A DNA stretch of 37,605 nucleotides from Elusimicrobiota bacterium (GTDB taxonomy: Bacteria; Elusimicrobiota; Elusimicrobia; Elusimicrobiales; UBA9959), in contig DAOWCC010000002.1 of assembly GCA_030639665.1 (NCBI GenBank), positions 1 to 37,605 on the forward strand, read 5' to 3'. Position numbers and translations under genes: made by a program. Position 1 is the stretch's first letter. Each line of letters opens with the position of its first letter. Below the pieces are notes generated by a model. The model worked only from the letters and a program-made list of their open reading frames with translations. It had not been told where the DNA came from and did no database searches. Below, in pieces: positions 31,672-37,605 of the stretch.

Positions 31672-31864
31672 CCTTTTTTACCGCTCTATAAAGCAAATAA
31701 AATCCCGCGGCCATGCCCGCAAATGAACCTAAAACAGTACACCAAGGCAATGAGTCTAAAAATCCGTCAAGCTTATAACCGCCATAAAATCCCAAAAGCA
31801 CGGCCCCGGCCAGCTCAAGACCTATTTGAGTATATTTGAAAGCGTTATTTTTCTTATCAATCAC
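31655..31864 (-). CDS. atpZ: AtpZ/AtpI-type ATP synthase accessory protein
   Basis: This 69-aa two-helix membrane protein has QIGLELAGAVLLGFYGGYKLDGFL and PWCTVLGSFAGMAAGFYLLYRAVKK, the pattern of the AtpZ family (G-x-x-x-G helices, a D after the first helix, a small polar turn, and a basic C-terminus). Family members accompany the atp operon and are linked to Mg2+/Ca2+ handling or F0 assembly. The start is GTG, directly preceded by a TAAAAT -10 box, so the mRNA may be leaderless. It is the first gene of the atp operon. Confidence 0.82.
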   Translation of the reverse strand: MIDKKNNAFKYTQIGLELAGAVLLGFYGGYKLDGFLDSLPWCTVLGSFAGMAAGFYLLYRAVKKDDGDV

Positions 31865-31865
31865 G

Positions 31866-31887
31866 CCAAAATTTTACCAAATTTTGG
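31866..31887 (-). promoter_or_regulatory. atp operon promoter within a 9-bp inverted repeat
   Basis: On the minus strand TGGTAAAAT (31871-31879) is an extended -10 element that ends 6 nt before the atpZ GTG start. It lies inside a perfect inverted repeat, CCAAAATTT (31866-31874) with AAATTTTGG (31879-31887), which may be an operator. Confidence 0.55.
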
Positions 31888-31921
31888 TCGTTCCCCGTGT
31901 AACTTTTCACAGGACTAACAT

Positions 31922-31946
31922 CCTTGGAATCTTTCAGATTCCTAAG
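31922..31946. repeat. Nested inverted repeats between the divergent atp and GGDEF genes
   Basis: GGAATCT and AGATTCC form a 7-bp stem around TTC, extended by CTT/AAG with a one-base bulge. It is enclosed by GTAACT/AGTTAC (about 31899-31904 and 31954-31959). It sits between two divergent promoters and may be a regulatory site. Confidence 0.45.
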
Positions 31947-31989
31947 GGCACACAGTTACCGACACTTTATGACGCATAGCCTCAATTTT

Positions 31990-31998
31990 TGCTATTAT
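31990..31998 (+). promoter_or_regulatory. Extended -10 promoter, leaderless arrangement
   Basis: TGCTATTAT ends 6 nt before the ATG at 32005 with no Shine-Dalgarno in between, so transcription would begin at about the start codon. Confidence 0.5.
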
Positions 31999-32004
31999 CT
32001 AATT

Positions 32005-33726
32005 ATGGGCGAGAATAATGAAAATCCTAAAATTCTGATAGTAGACACCGATGGCAGAAACATTGAAATGCTTGCTCAATTATTGGAGCCGGAAAACTAT
32101 ATTGTCCGCGACACCTCCAATTATCAAACATCTTTAACCACCATTCAAAACTGGAAACCCGATTTGGTCGTGTTAAATGTTTTAATTTCAACTTTCAATC
32201 CCATTGATTTTATAGCGGAAATAAGAAAAAACCCCTTTATTGAGAATCAAAAAATCTTAATTTTATCCCAAAATCCAAAAATAGATATTGTTACCGGACC
32301 CGCGCCAAAAGTTACGGGTTATTTAACCAAGCCGGTAGACTTCGAAGTTTTAAAAAGCGAACTCGCGCGAAACATTGGTCCAAGTGAAAAAAACAATCCT
32401 CTTACCGTAATGGTAGCCGACGACGATGAAGAATTTTGCGATTTACTTAAAATGTTTTTGGAATCCAATTCATATAAGCCTTTAATCATTAATGACGCGC
32501 AAAAAGTTGTCCAAGCGGCAAAAGAGAAAAACCCCAACCTTTTGCTTCTCGACTTGATGATGCCGCGAAAAGACGGCTTTCAAATAATGGATGAACTTCA
32601 AGATGAAGCTCAAACAGCTGAAATCCCAATAATAGTTTTAAGCGCCCTAAGACTTAATGATTATCAAGAAAAAGGCGTGCTTACGGGACTGCCTGAAATA
32701 ATATCCAAAGAATTGCCTAAAGACATAGTGCTTAAGGTCATCAAAAACTGCATAGGCAAAAATAATTCTCCTGAAATCAAAGAATTGGACAAAACAATAA
32801 AACCCCGAGTTTTAATCGCGGACGATCAAACCGAACTTTTACTTTTAATGAAAGAAACCTTGGAGAATGAAGGTTTTGAAGTTGCCGCGGCAAACGACGG
32901 AAAAGAAGCTCTTCAAATGGCTTTTGAAAGCCATCCCGATATCGCGGTCTTGGATTATAATATGCCGCATAAAGACGGTTTAGCGGTGGCGGCGGAATTA
33001 AAAGACAATCCTCTATTCGCTCATGTGCCAATAATAATTGTAACCGCTTATAGCGAGAAACAAACCAAGATGAAAGGGCTAAGCATGGGAATAGACGACT
33101 ATTTGATAAAGCCCGTTGACACGGATGAATTAATAGCCAGAATAAGAATGATACTTAAACGCACCAAACAAGTTTTAGATACAAATCCCTTATCCAAACT
33201 TCCCGGAAACCCTTCAATACAAGCGAGAATTGAAAGAGAAATCGCGAAACAATCCGATTTCGCCGTTCTTTATTTGGACCTCGACCATTTTAAGGCCTAT
33301 AATGACGCTTATGGTTTTGACGCCGGAGACTTGGTATTAAAAACAACGGCCAACCTTTTAGTTAAGCTGACTATGCAAAATGAAAATTCCGAAGATTTTA
33401 TAGGCCATATAGGCGGAGATGATTTTATTATCGTTACCACCTATCAAAGAGCCGAAGACTTATGTAAAACCATAACCAATAGCTTTGATGAAATATCCCC
33501 TTCCTTCTATAATGAAAAAGATAAAGCGGAAGGCAGTATAATTTCCACCGATAGACAAGGCAATGCCAAGAAATTCCCCTTTGTTTCAATATCAATCGGT
33601 GTAATTCACAATAAACTGCGCCGACTTACCTCATTCGCCCAAATAAGCAATATCGGAACAGAACTCAAGAAAAAAGCAAAAAAAGAACTTACCAGCTCTT
33701 ACGTCTTTGACCAAAGAAAAGATTGA
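32005..33726 (+). CDS. Triple-receiver GGDEF response regulator (putative diguanylate cyclase)
   Basis: The start at 32005 gives 573 aa. Three receiver domains precede a GGDEF domain: REC1 (about 8-125), REC2 (about 133-250), REC3 (about 267-385) and GGDEF (about 405-570). REC2 and REC3 have phosphoacceptor Asp in LLLLDLMMPRKDG (D183) and IAVLDYNMPHKDG (D317). In REC1 the corresponding residue is asparagine (N58 in LVVLNVL), so it is probably not phosphorylated. The cyclase signature is GGDDF (470-474), preceded by YLDLDHFKAYND; no RxxD inhibitory site is found before it. It would make cyclic di-GMP in response to phosphorelay input, although GGDDF activity should not be assumed. The upstream in-frame ATG at 31924 adds sequence unlike a receiver and overlaps promoter elements. 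Confidence 0.88.
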   Translation: MGENNENPKILIVDTDGRNIEMLAQLLEPENYIVRDTSNYQTSLTTIQNWKPDLVVLNVLISTFNPIDFIAEIRKNPFIENQKILILSQNPKIDIVTGPAPKVTGYLTKPVDFEVLKSELARNIGPSEKNNPLTVMVADDDEEFCDLLKMFLESNSYKPLIINDAQKVVQAAKEKNPNLLLLDLMMPRKDGFQIMDELQDEAQTAEIPIIVLSALRLNDYQEKGVLTGLPEIISKELPKDIVLKVIKNCIGKNNSPEIKELDKTIKPRVLIADDQTELLLLMKETLENEGFEVAAANDGKEALQMAFESHPDIAVLDYNMPHKDGLAVAAELKDNPLFAHVPIIIVTAYSEKQTKMKGLSMGIDDYLIKPVDTDELIARIRMILKRTKQVLDTNPLSKLPGNPSIQARIEREIAKQSDFAVLYLDLDHFKAYNDAYGFDAGDLVLKTTANLLVKLTMQNENSEDFIGHIGGDDFIIVTTYQRAEDLCKTITNSFDEISPSFYNEKDKAEGSIISTDRQGNAKKFPFVSISIGVIHNKLRRLTSFAQISNIGTELKKKAKKELTSSYVFDQRKD

Positions 33727-33749
33727 GCTTCATAGAGTTTCTATGAAGC
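33727..33749 (+). terminator. 10-bp hairpin directly after the GGDEF stop codon
   Basis: GCTTCATAGA (33727-33736) and TCTATGAAGC (33740-33749) form a perfect stem with a 3-nt loop immediately after the stop. There is no T-tract, so it may be a 3'-end stabilising element rather than an intrinsic terminator. Confidence 0.5.
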
Positions 33750-33866
33750 GAAACCCACACACATACATAACACCTTTCAAGCTTTCTTTAAAAAAGCTAA
33801 CAAATTTACATATGTGTGCGGGTTATTTTCTTTTGTTAAAACACTTATTACCCTGCGACGGAGGGT

Positions 33867-33920
33867 TATCCCGCCTATGGCGGGATAAAAAACGCCGTCC
33901 CTTTATTCAAGGAACGGCGT
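33867..33920 (-). terminator. SWIB gene terminator and adjoining hairpin
   Basis: ACGCCGTCC (33892-33900) pairs with GGAACGGCGT (33911-33920) with one mismatch. On the minus strand the stem is followed by TTTTTT, a good terminator for the SWIB gene. A second perfect hairpin, TATCCCGCC/GGCGGGATA (33867-33887), lies beside it. Confidence 0.75.
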
Positions 33921-33942
33921 AATTTAGAAATAAAAGACAAGT

Positions 33943-34203
33943 TTATTTCGCGTGATTGCCTATGAACTTCGCAAGCTCAAACATGCTGACTTGTTTTTTA
34001 CCGCCAAAGAACTTTAAAAGCTTCTCATCGGCATTGATGTTTCTTCTGTTTTTGCTATCTTGAAGATTATTCTTCTTGATATATACCCAGAGTTTCTTAA
34101 CAATCTCTGTTCTCGGCACTGGTTTATTTCCAATAATGTCGGAAAGAACAGCATCAAGGGTAAGGGGCTTCATAAACTTTGAATTCTTTTTTGCAACTGC
34201 CAT
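33943..34203 (-). CDS. SWIB/MDM2-domain protein
   Basis: This 86-aa protein consists almost wholly of a SWIB domain: MKPLTLDAVLSDIIGNKPVPRTEIVKKLWVYIKKNNLQD, then the characteristic KNRRNINADEKLLKFFGGKKQVSMFELAKFI. The domain is best known from eukaryotic chromatin-remodelling factors but also occurs as a short stand-alone protein in Chlamydiae and some other bacteria, where it is thought to act on DNA or chromosome structure. A perfect AGGAGG (34211-34216) precedes the ATG and a TATAAT (34224-34229) lies just upstream. Its basic N-terminus (AVAKKNSKFMK) would suit DNA contact. Confidence 0.92.
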   Translation of the reverse strand: MAVAKKNSKFMKPLTLDAVLSDIIGNKPVPRTEIVKKLWVYIKKNNLQDSKNRRNINADEKLLKFFGGKKQVSMFELAKFIGNHAK

Positions 34204-34223
34204 AGTGATTCCTCCTGATTAAA

Positions 34224-34229
34224 ATTATA
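34224..34229 (-). promoter_or_regulatory. -10 box of the SWIB gene
   Basis: TATAAT on the minus strand lies 20 nt upstream of the SWIB ATG. A second possible start, a perfect TTGACA (34293-34298) with an AT-rich region after it, lies further upstream. The rest of 34230-34402 shows no gene. Confidence 0.45.
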
Positions 34230-34402
34230 CTGTACCTAATTTAATACCGTATATTTGTGTTTTCATATATTACCATATTTTCACCCCCTACTTGTCAATA
34301 GGTTTTTTAATTTCCCCTATGAGTCTGTCCGGCATAGAGCTTTCATGGCGAAATTGATGATTTTAAGACTAAAGGACATGGATTCAAGTCTTCATTATTT
34401 TA

Positions 34403-35263
34403 TTAATCCCACTCATTCCAGCTCTTCTTCTCCGAATCATAAGTATATTTCATAAACATGAAAGTTTTGCAGGTCATAATATAACCATCCTCTCCTACGG
34501 CGGGACCGGGGAATGGAGTATCATTCAGCCTCTTGAGAAAATATAAAAGTCTACGCCTTCTACCCGGACATTTAGGCACGGCCGCAATATAGTCAGGGAC
34601 AAGCGCAGAGGGATGAGAAGGGTAATACCCTGTTTTGGCATGATAACTGTCTATAGCGGAAATCAGAGGCTGCATGGTTTTCTGAATTTTATGTCTTAAA
34701 TAATATCCGCCGTGAACCATTCCGGCGGCCCCCAGAATAACAGCCAACATCCAGACAAAAGCCTTCCGTTTGTCAGCCAAACCCTTTGGCGTAGGTTTTG
34801 AGTGATAGCCAGTCGCCATAACAAAAAACCGTCCTACTGTAAATAGTAAGGCGATACCGATAAATGGATAAAGCATCATCTGGATATTGAATGACAAATG
34901 ACTCAGAATCCAGAACGCAATCACAAAAATAATAGCGCCCCATGGGATAGAAACTCGGCTTGCGACCTCCGTCGTTTCCATGGTTTTGCTACCCACTTGC
35001 TCTTCAACTTTACAAATTACAGGCGCCGCTCTTTCTTCCGGGGAACCGGAATCGGGACACAATGACATTATCCACTTGTAAGAGCGAATCATTAGAGCAT
35101 ACGCCCCCCACGCTAAAAACGCGTAAACAATAGTCTTAAGCGGGGTTCCTATTCTTAAATTTAGAACGGCGATAAGCGCAAAATGTAGCGCCGCTATTGC
35201 CAAGATTATGGTAATTATCCACGCAAATATTTTAATTACAATCTTATAGATTGATATAGCCAT
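34403..35263 (-). CDS. Membrane protein with pseudopilin-like C-terminal segment
   Basis: The start is placed at 35263 (MAISIYKIVIKIFAWIITI), six residues inside a longer possible frame, because the first membrane helix follows directly. The 286-aa protein has two N-terminal helices (about 10-30 and 38-58), a cytoplasmic or periplasmic loop, two more helices (about 105-145) and one near residue 170-185. The C-terminal part has IDSYHAKTGYYPSHPSALVPDYIAAVPKCP, the pattern of type II secretion major-pseudopilin C-terminal domains (Y-x(4)-G-x-Y-P and L-x-P-x-Y). No function can be assigned. A repeat-family box lies upstream of it. Confidence 0.72.
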   Translation of the reverse strand: MAISIYKIVIKIFAWIITIILAIAALHFALIAVLNLRIGTPLKTIVYAFLAWGAYALMIRSYKWIMSLCPDSGSPEERAAPVICKVEEQVGSKTMETTEVASRVSIPWGAIIFVIAFWILSHLSFNIQMMLYPFIGIALLFTVGRFFVMATGYHSKPTPKGLADKRKAFVWMLAVILGAAGMVHGGYYLRHKIQKTMQPLISAIDSYHAKTGYYPSHPSALVPDYIAAVPKCPGRRRRLLYFLKRLNDTPFPGPAVGEDGYIMTCKTFMFMKYTYDSEKKSWNEWD

Positions 35264-35322
35264 AAATCCTCTTGCACTCAACGGAATGTTTTAAATTTTT
35301 GCTTATACCCAACTTCCTTAAA

Positions 35323-35428
35323 AATAATATATCAAATTCATCGAACATTACCCTTTTCTTGCGATTGGTTTATTTAAAGAAGTGCCCACACCCTAATTAT
35401 TACTTGAATTACCCAACCCAAAACAAGG
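35323..35428 (-). repeat. Intergenic repeat element, copy D (composite)
   Basis: The 30-bp box, which on plus reads AATAATATATCAAATTC then ATCGAACATTACC (35323-35353), lies upstream of the 34403-35263 gene. A core in the opposite sense, CCCACACCCTAATTATTAC and TTGAATTACCCAACCC (35385-35428), follows and abuts the end of the 35444-35767 gene. It therefore carries pieces in both orientations. Confidence 0.75.
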
Positions 35429-35443
35429 AAAGCATTTATAAAT

Positions 35444-35767
35444 TTAATTATTTTTAAGAACTTGTTCTAAAACATGATTTATAGCCATTTTTGCACCTTT
35501 AGAAGTTTTAGAATCTTGAAGAACTGGGTCTATAAACTTAATTTTAACCTCATCCAAAGGGATAGGACCACAAAGTTCAAAAACCAAATTAGACTTTGCT
35601 TTATCAACAGCATCAACATCCTTTTGAGTCTTTGTTCCTGTGCGTTGCATATTATCCCAAGCAACATTCGAAACCTCAATTAATTTTGAACAACACTCTC
35701 TAATATTTGCCTCAGATGTTTCGATTGCCTTTTTTTTAAACCAAGAAATAATTTTTGATATCATCAT
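35444..35767 (-). CDS. Hypothetical protein associated with repeat elements
   Basis: This 107-aa, helical, charged protein (MMISKIISWFKKKAIE, KLIEVSNVAWDN, ELCGPIPLDEVKIKFIDPVL) has no signal peptide and no membrane segment beyond a short amphipathic start. It resembles no family I recognise. It is a lone minus-strand gene flanked by repeat copy D at its 3' end and copy C at its 5' end, the same arrangement as the gene at 22430-23023. A GGGAGAGGG ribosome-binding site precedes its paired ATG codons. Confidence 0.72.
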   Translation of the reverse strand: MMISKIISWFKKKAIETSEANIRECCSKLIEVSNVAWDNMQRTGTKTQKDVDAVDKAKSNLVFELCGPIPLDEVKIKFIDPVLQDSKTSKGAKMAINHVLEQVLKNN

Positions 35768-35809
35768 CCCTCTCCCTCTATGTTATTTAAGTACACATTA
35801 TAACTTAAA

Positions 35810-36086
35810 AACAATATATCAAATTCATCAGAAATTTCCTTATGACAAGGGTAATTCCGCCGTATCTTAATTAGGGTTGGGAGGGATATTTATATACAAA
35901 GGAAACAACGATGCTGCGAAGGGTTGGCAGTAAGATTTTGCGGAATAATATTAATGAGGCATTTCGGTGTTTGCCTGTGGGGCTCTTCGGAGCTCCGCAT
36001 ACGCTTACAGCGGAGTGAGAGAGAGAAGGGCGGGCTTGGCTCGTGCCGACCCTGGTCCCAAAGGTAAATATTGAAAGGCCTCTAAT
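35810..36086 (-). repeat. Intergenic repeat element, copy C (minus orientation)
   Basis: On the minus strand it shares with copy B the outer end ATTAGAGG...ATATTTACCTTTGGGACC, the GACCAGGGTCG block, GCAAAATCTTACTGCCA, the CCCAACCCTAATTAAG...GAATTACCC core (35838-35881) and the 30-bp box ending GAATTTGATATATTGTT. It lies upstream of the 35444-35767 gene. Confidence 0.82.
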
Positions 36087-36104
36087 TAAACCCTAGTGGA
36101 ATAT

Positions 36105-36240
36105 TTAGCGGGAGCAATTGACGCAGAGAGGAGTTTCCGGCATGGCCTCTAGGCGGGCTTCGGCAATCGGCTTCTCACAAGCGACACAAATTCCGTAAGC
36201 CTTACCGCTTAAGATTTTTCCCAACCAATCCCCCTTTCTA
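36105..36240 (-). pseudogene. DksA/TraR-type zinc-finger remnant (C-terminal part only)
   Basis: The frame encodes GKILSGKAYGICVACEKPIAEARLEAMPETPLCVNCSR, the four-cysteine zinc finger of DksA/TraR proteins (C-x2-C, 17 residues, C-x2-C), which act on RNA polymerase. The preceding coiled coil is missing: upstream, the frame runs out of phase through the AbiEii toxin gene and has no relation to DksA. A TTG at 36224 with a GGGGG upstream could start a 39-aa protein, but truncation by insertion of the upstream genes is more likely. It ends 18 bp before repeat copy C. Confidence 0.65.
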
Positions 36241-37077
36241 CTAATTTTTATCTGAAAAACCTTCGCAAAACGCTTCAAAAAGTTTTTCCGCAGTGGCAAA
36301 TTTTTCCTCAAGATCACTCCCGAATAAACTACTTGCAATAGCATTTAAAAGTTTCTCTTTTTTATTCAAAATCTCTTTTATACTATTTATATTTTTAGCA
36401 TTCAAAATCATCCGAACATCTCTTCCCAAAAGAACAGCTCCGACTTTTTCAATATCAGAATCCAACACACGCAATAATTCTATATCTTCATATAAGCGTT
36501 TCTCATCTAAAATCAGGTTATATTTATGAAGTAATATGGAAATATCTTGCGCGTCTTTGGGTTCAAATCTATCATTCCATGCCAAAAGCTTTAATACCAT
36601 CAATCCAGGTATGGATGCAATGCGTATTACCATTTTATTTTTAAAAATATTTATCTCTTCTGCCGCGGCATTGATATCCTGAAACCCTTGCACATTCATA
36701 ATCATATCACCATCAGGCGGCCAAGAAATGGAACCTTGCGGTTTTTCCAATTTCCCAAATGGAAGCAAATCAATTGGCATTTTCTCTTTATAAATCAATC
36801 GCTGACATTTCTTACTATCATTTTTAAAATCACCTGTTTTTATCAGCTGATTTTTTAAATAATTAAATTCCTCCCAACTTTTAAGCGCTACTATAAAATC
36901 TATATCTTCGGTAGGACGATATATCGGCAAACCATGCACATTATGTAAAAGCAAATCTACTGCCCTGCCACCAACTAATAAATAAGAAACTCCCATTTTC
37001 TTCGTGGCATCTTGAATATACCGTAATACCTCTAAAACTTCAGGCTCCATAGGAAAATCTTTTTTAATCGTAAGCAT
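36241..37077 (-). CDS. AbiEii-type nucleotidyltransferase toxin
   Basis: This 278-aa protein is a nucleotidyltransferase of the AbiEii/MNT toxin type: YLLVGGRAVDLLLHN holds the GG loop (G36, G37), RPTEDIDF provides the D58-x-D60 metal site and MPIDLLPF the third Asp (D103). The C-terminal half is helical. In the family the toxin inhibits growth by modifying a tRNA or other target and is neutralised by the AbiEi antitoxin, giving phage abortive infection in some systems. It overlaps the antitoxin gene upstream by 14 bp. Its 3' end overlies a shadow frame of the DksA remnant. Confidence 0.85.
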   Translation of the reverse strand: MLTIKKDFPMEPEVLEVLRYIQDATKKMGVSYLLVGGRAVDLLLHNVHGLPIYRPTEDIDFIVALKSWEEFNYLKNQLIKTGDFKNDSKKCQRLIYKEKMPIDLLPFGKLEKPQGSISWPPDGDMIMNVQGFQDINAAAEEINIFKNKMVIRIASIPGLMVLKLLAWNDRFEPKDAQDISILLHKYNLILDEKRLYEDIELLRVLDSDIEKVGAVLLGRDVRMILNAKNINSIKEILNKKEKLLNAIASSLFGSDLEEKFATAEKLFEAFCEGFSDKN

Positions 37078-37605
37078 TGGCTATATATTGCTCATAAATA
37101 ATTTTTGCTACTTCATGATTGCGTGGGTCTTTAGTTGCCATTAAATCCGCGTATACAAGTAATGGCGGAACAATTTGCTTCTCTTCATTATCAAAATTAA
37201 AGTTCCAAAATTTTTCCACTATTTCCACAGACCCGTGAGGATTAGATTTAAGACGATTATCAATAATAATTTTTGTGAGATTGCCTTCCATATAAAAAAG
37301 AGCATTACTCGGCTTTCTGTAATGAGTGAGAATATCTCCGGCAATTTCTCCTCCAAATAAAGCCCCATATTTTTCTGGATTCAAATTTTCCCACCAACTA
37401 TCTTTTGGAGCGCTAAAACATTGCGTTCGTAATTTTGGACGAAGTTTAATCGGATAATTTATAACCCATTCCTCTATTAAACGCTTTGGATTAATAAAAC
37501 GACGCTTCTTGCCTTTCTCACCAAATAGCAAGTGACCTCTTTCTTTAAGGGCAAAAAAAACCCATCCCACGGAACCTAAAGCAACTCCCGCAGCTTCGGC
37601 AATAT
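37064..37605 (-). CDS. AbiEi-type antitoxin/regulator, 5' end cut by window
   Basis: The frame is open to the window edge: upstream of the GTG at 37570 it continues with IAEAAGVALGSVGWVFFALKERGHLL, a helix-turn-helix typical of AbiEi N-termini. The rest shows LRPKLRTQCFSAPKDSWWENL, GALFGGEIAGDILTHYRKPSNALFYM, DNRLKSNPHGSVEIVEKFW and PPLLVYADLMATKDPRNHEVAKIIYEQYI, which match the type IV AbiEi antitoxin family well. AbiEi binds its own promoter and counteracts the AbiEii toxin. The gene is partial here because its start lies beyond the right edge. Confidence 0.85.
   Translation of the reverse strand, partial: IAEAAGVALGSVGWVFFALKERGHLLFGEKGKKRRFINPKRLIEEWVINYPIKLRPKLRTQCFSAPKDSWWENLNPEKYGALFGGEIAGDILTHYRKPSNALFYMEGNLTKIIIDNRLKSNPHGSVEIVEKFWNFNFDNEEKQIVPPLLVYADLMATKDPRNHEVAKIIYEQYIANAYD

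Noticed and set aside
22215..36086. Integron attC sites in the repeats (sequences like GTTGGGC and ACCCAAC)
   Set aside because: The cores are longer than and unlike attC overall, copies flank genes in opposite orientation, and no IntI-type integrase is visible. Short RYYYAAC/GTTRRRY matches alone occur often by chance.
36241..36344. N-terminal half of a 79-aa frame leading into the DksA-like finger as a genuine protein
   Set aside because: It reads through the 3' end of the AbiEii gene in another frame and has no DksA-like coiled coil.
1..37605. CRISPR arrays, tRNA or rRNA genes, insertion sequences with transposase
   Set aside because: I saw no regularly spaced repeats, no cloverleaf with the conserved GTTCRA arm, no rRNA signature, and no transposase or recombinase motif on either strand.

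Overview
The window looks like a chromosomal segment of an AT-rich, Gram-negative bacterium. Supporting features are a type IV pilus secretin operon, a putative ADP-heptose epimerase, signal peptides and an outer-membrane-barrel-like protein. A bacterial SWIB-domain protein, a receiver-GGDEF protein of a type common in poorly cultured phyla, and overall gene content suggest a candidate-phylum lineage (Elusimicrobiota/Omnitrophota-like). That placement is an inference; no rRNA or tRNA gene is visible to confirm it.

Layout. (1) 2-973: 3' part of gatB on the plus strand. (2) 1002-12299, minus strand: a tightly packed ten-gene operon reading pilM-pilN-pilO-pilP-pilQ, two O-antigen ligase/polymerase-type membrane proteins with TPR-like tails, a two-HKD phospholipase D/cardiolipin synthase, a large secreted protein of unknown function, and a tetrapyrrole-methylase-fold SAM enzyme. 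A TTGACA promoter lies just upstream of pilM. (3) 12472-17532, plus strand: HAD hydrolase, sugar-type nucleotidyltransferase, ATP-grasp enzyme, class III aminotransferase and Gfo/Idh/MocA oxidoreductase. This is a candidate biosynthetic pathway for an activated amino compound. A 131-bp tandem duplication doubles the promoter in front of the aminotransferase. (4) 17650-18533: a 54-aa protein with a 5' UTR hairpin, then ubiE/menG. (5) 18637-22164: three exported proteins separated by promoters and strong hairpins. (6) 22215-23486: a lone gene bracketed by long inverted copies of an intergenic repeat element. (7) 23657-31864, minus strand: a complete F-type ATP synthase operon (atpZ, an atpI-like gene, atpB, E, F, H, A, G, D, C) with an epimerase gene inserted between atpA and atpG. 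(8) 32005-33726: a triple-receiver diguanylate cyclase-like protein, divergent from the atp operon. (9) 33943-37605, minus strand: a SWIB-domain protein, two lone genes associated with the same repeat family as region 6, a truncated DksA-type zinc finger, and an AbiEi/AbiEii toxin-antitoxin pair that runs off the right edge.

How the parts work together. The pil operon would build the inner-membrane platform and outer-membrane secretin of a type IV pilus. The co-transcribed Wzy-C proteins could glycosylate pilin or ligate surface glycan, and the epimerase could supply heptose for the envelope. Several plus-strand genes, and atpZ, have a -10 box only 6-10 nt before the start codon and no Shine-Dalgarno, which suggests leaderless transcripts.

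The least conventional content is the repeat family. Copies A and B flank the gene at 22430-23023 in opposite orientation, and copies C and D flank the gene at 35444-35767. A 30-bp box of the repeat lies upstream of three unrelated lone genes. This resembles a cassette or mobile-unit organisation, but no recombinase or transposase is present in the window.
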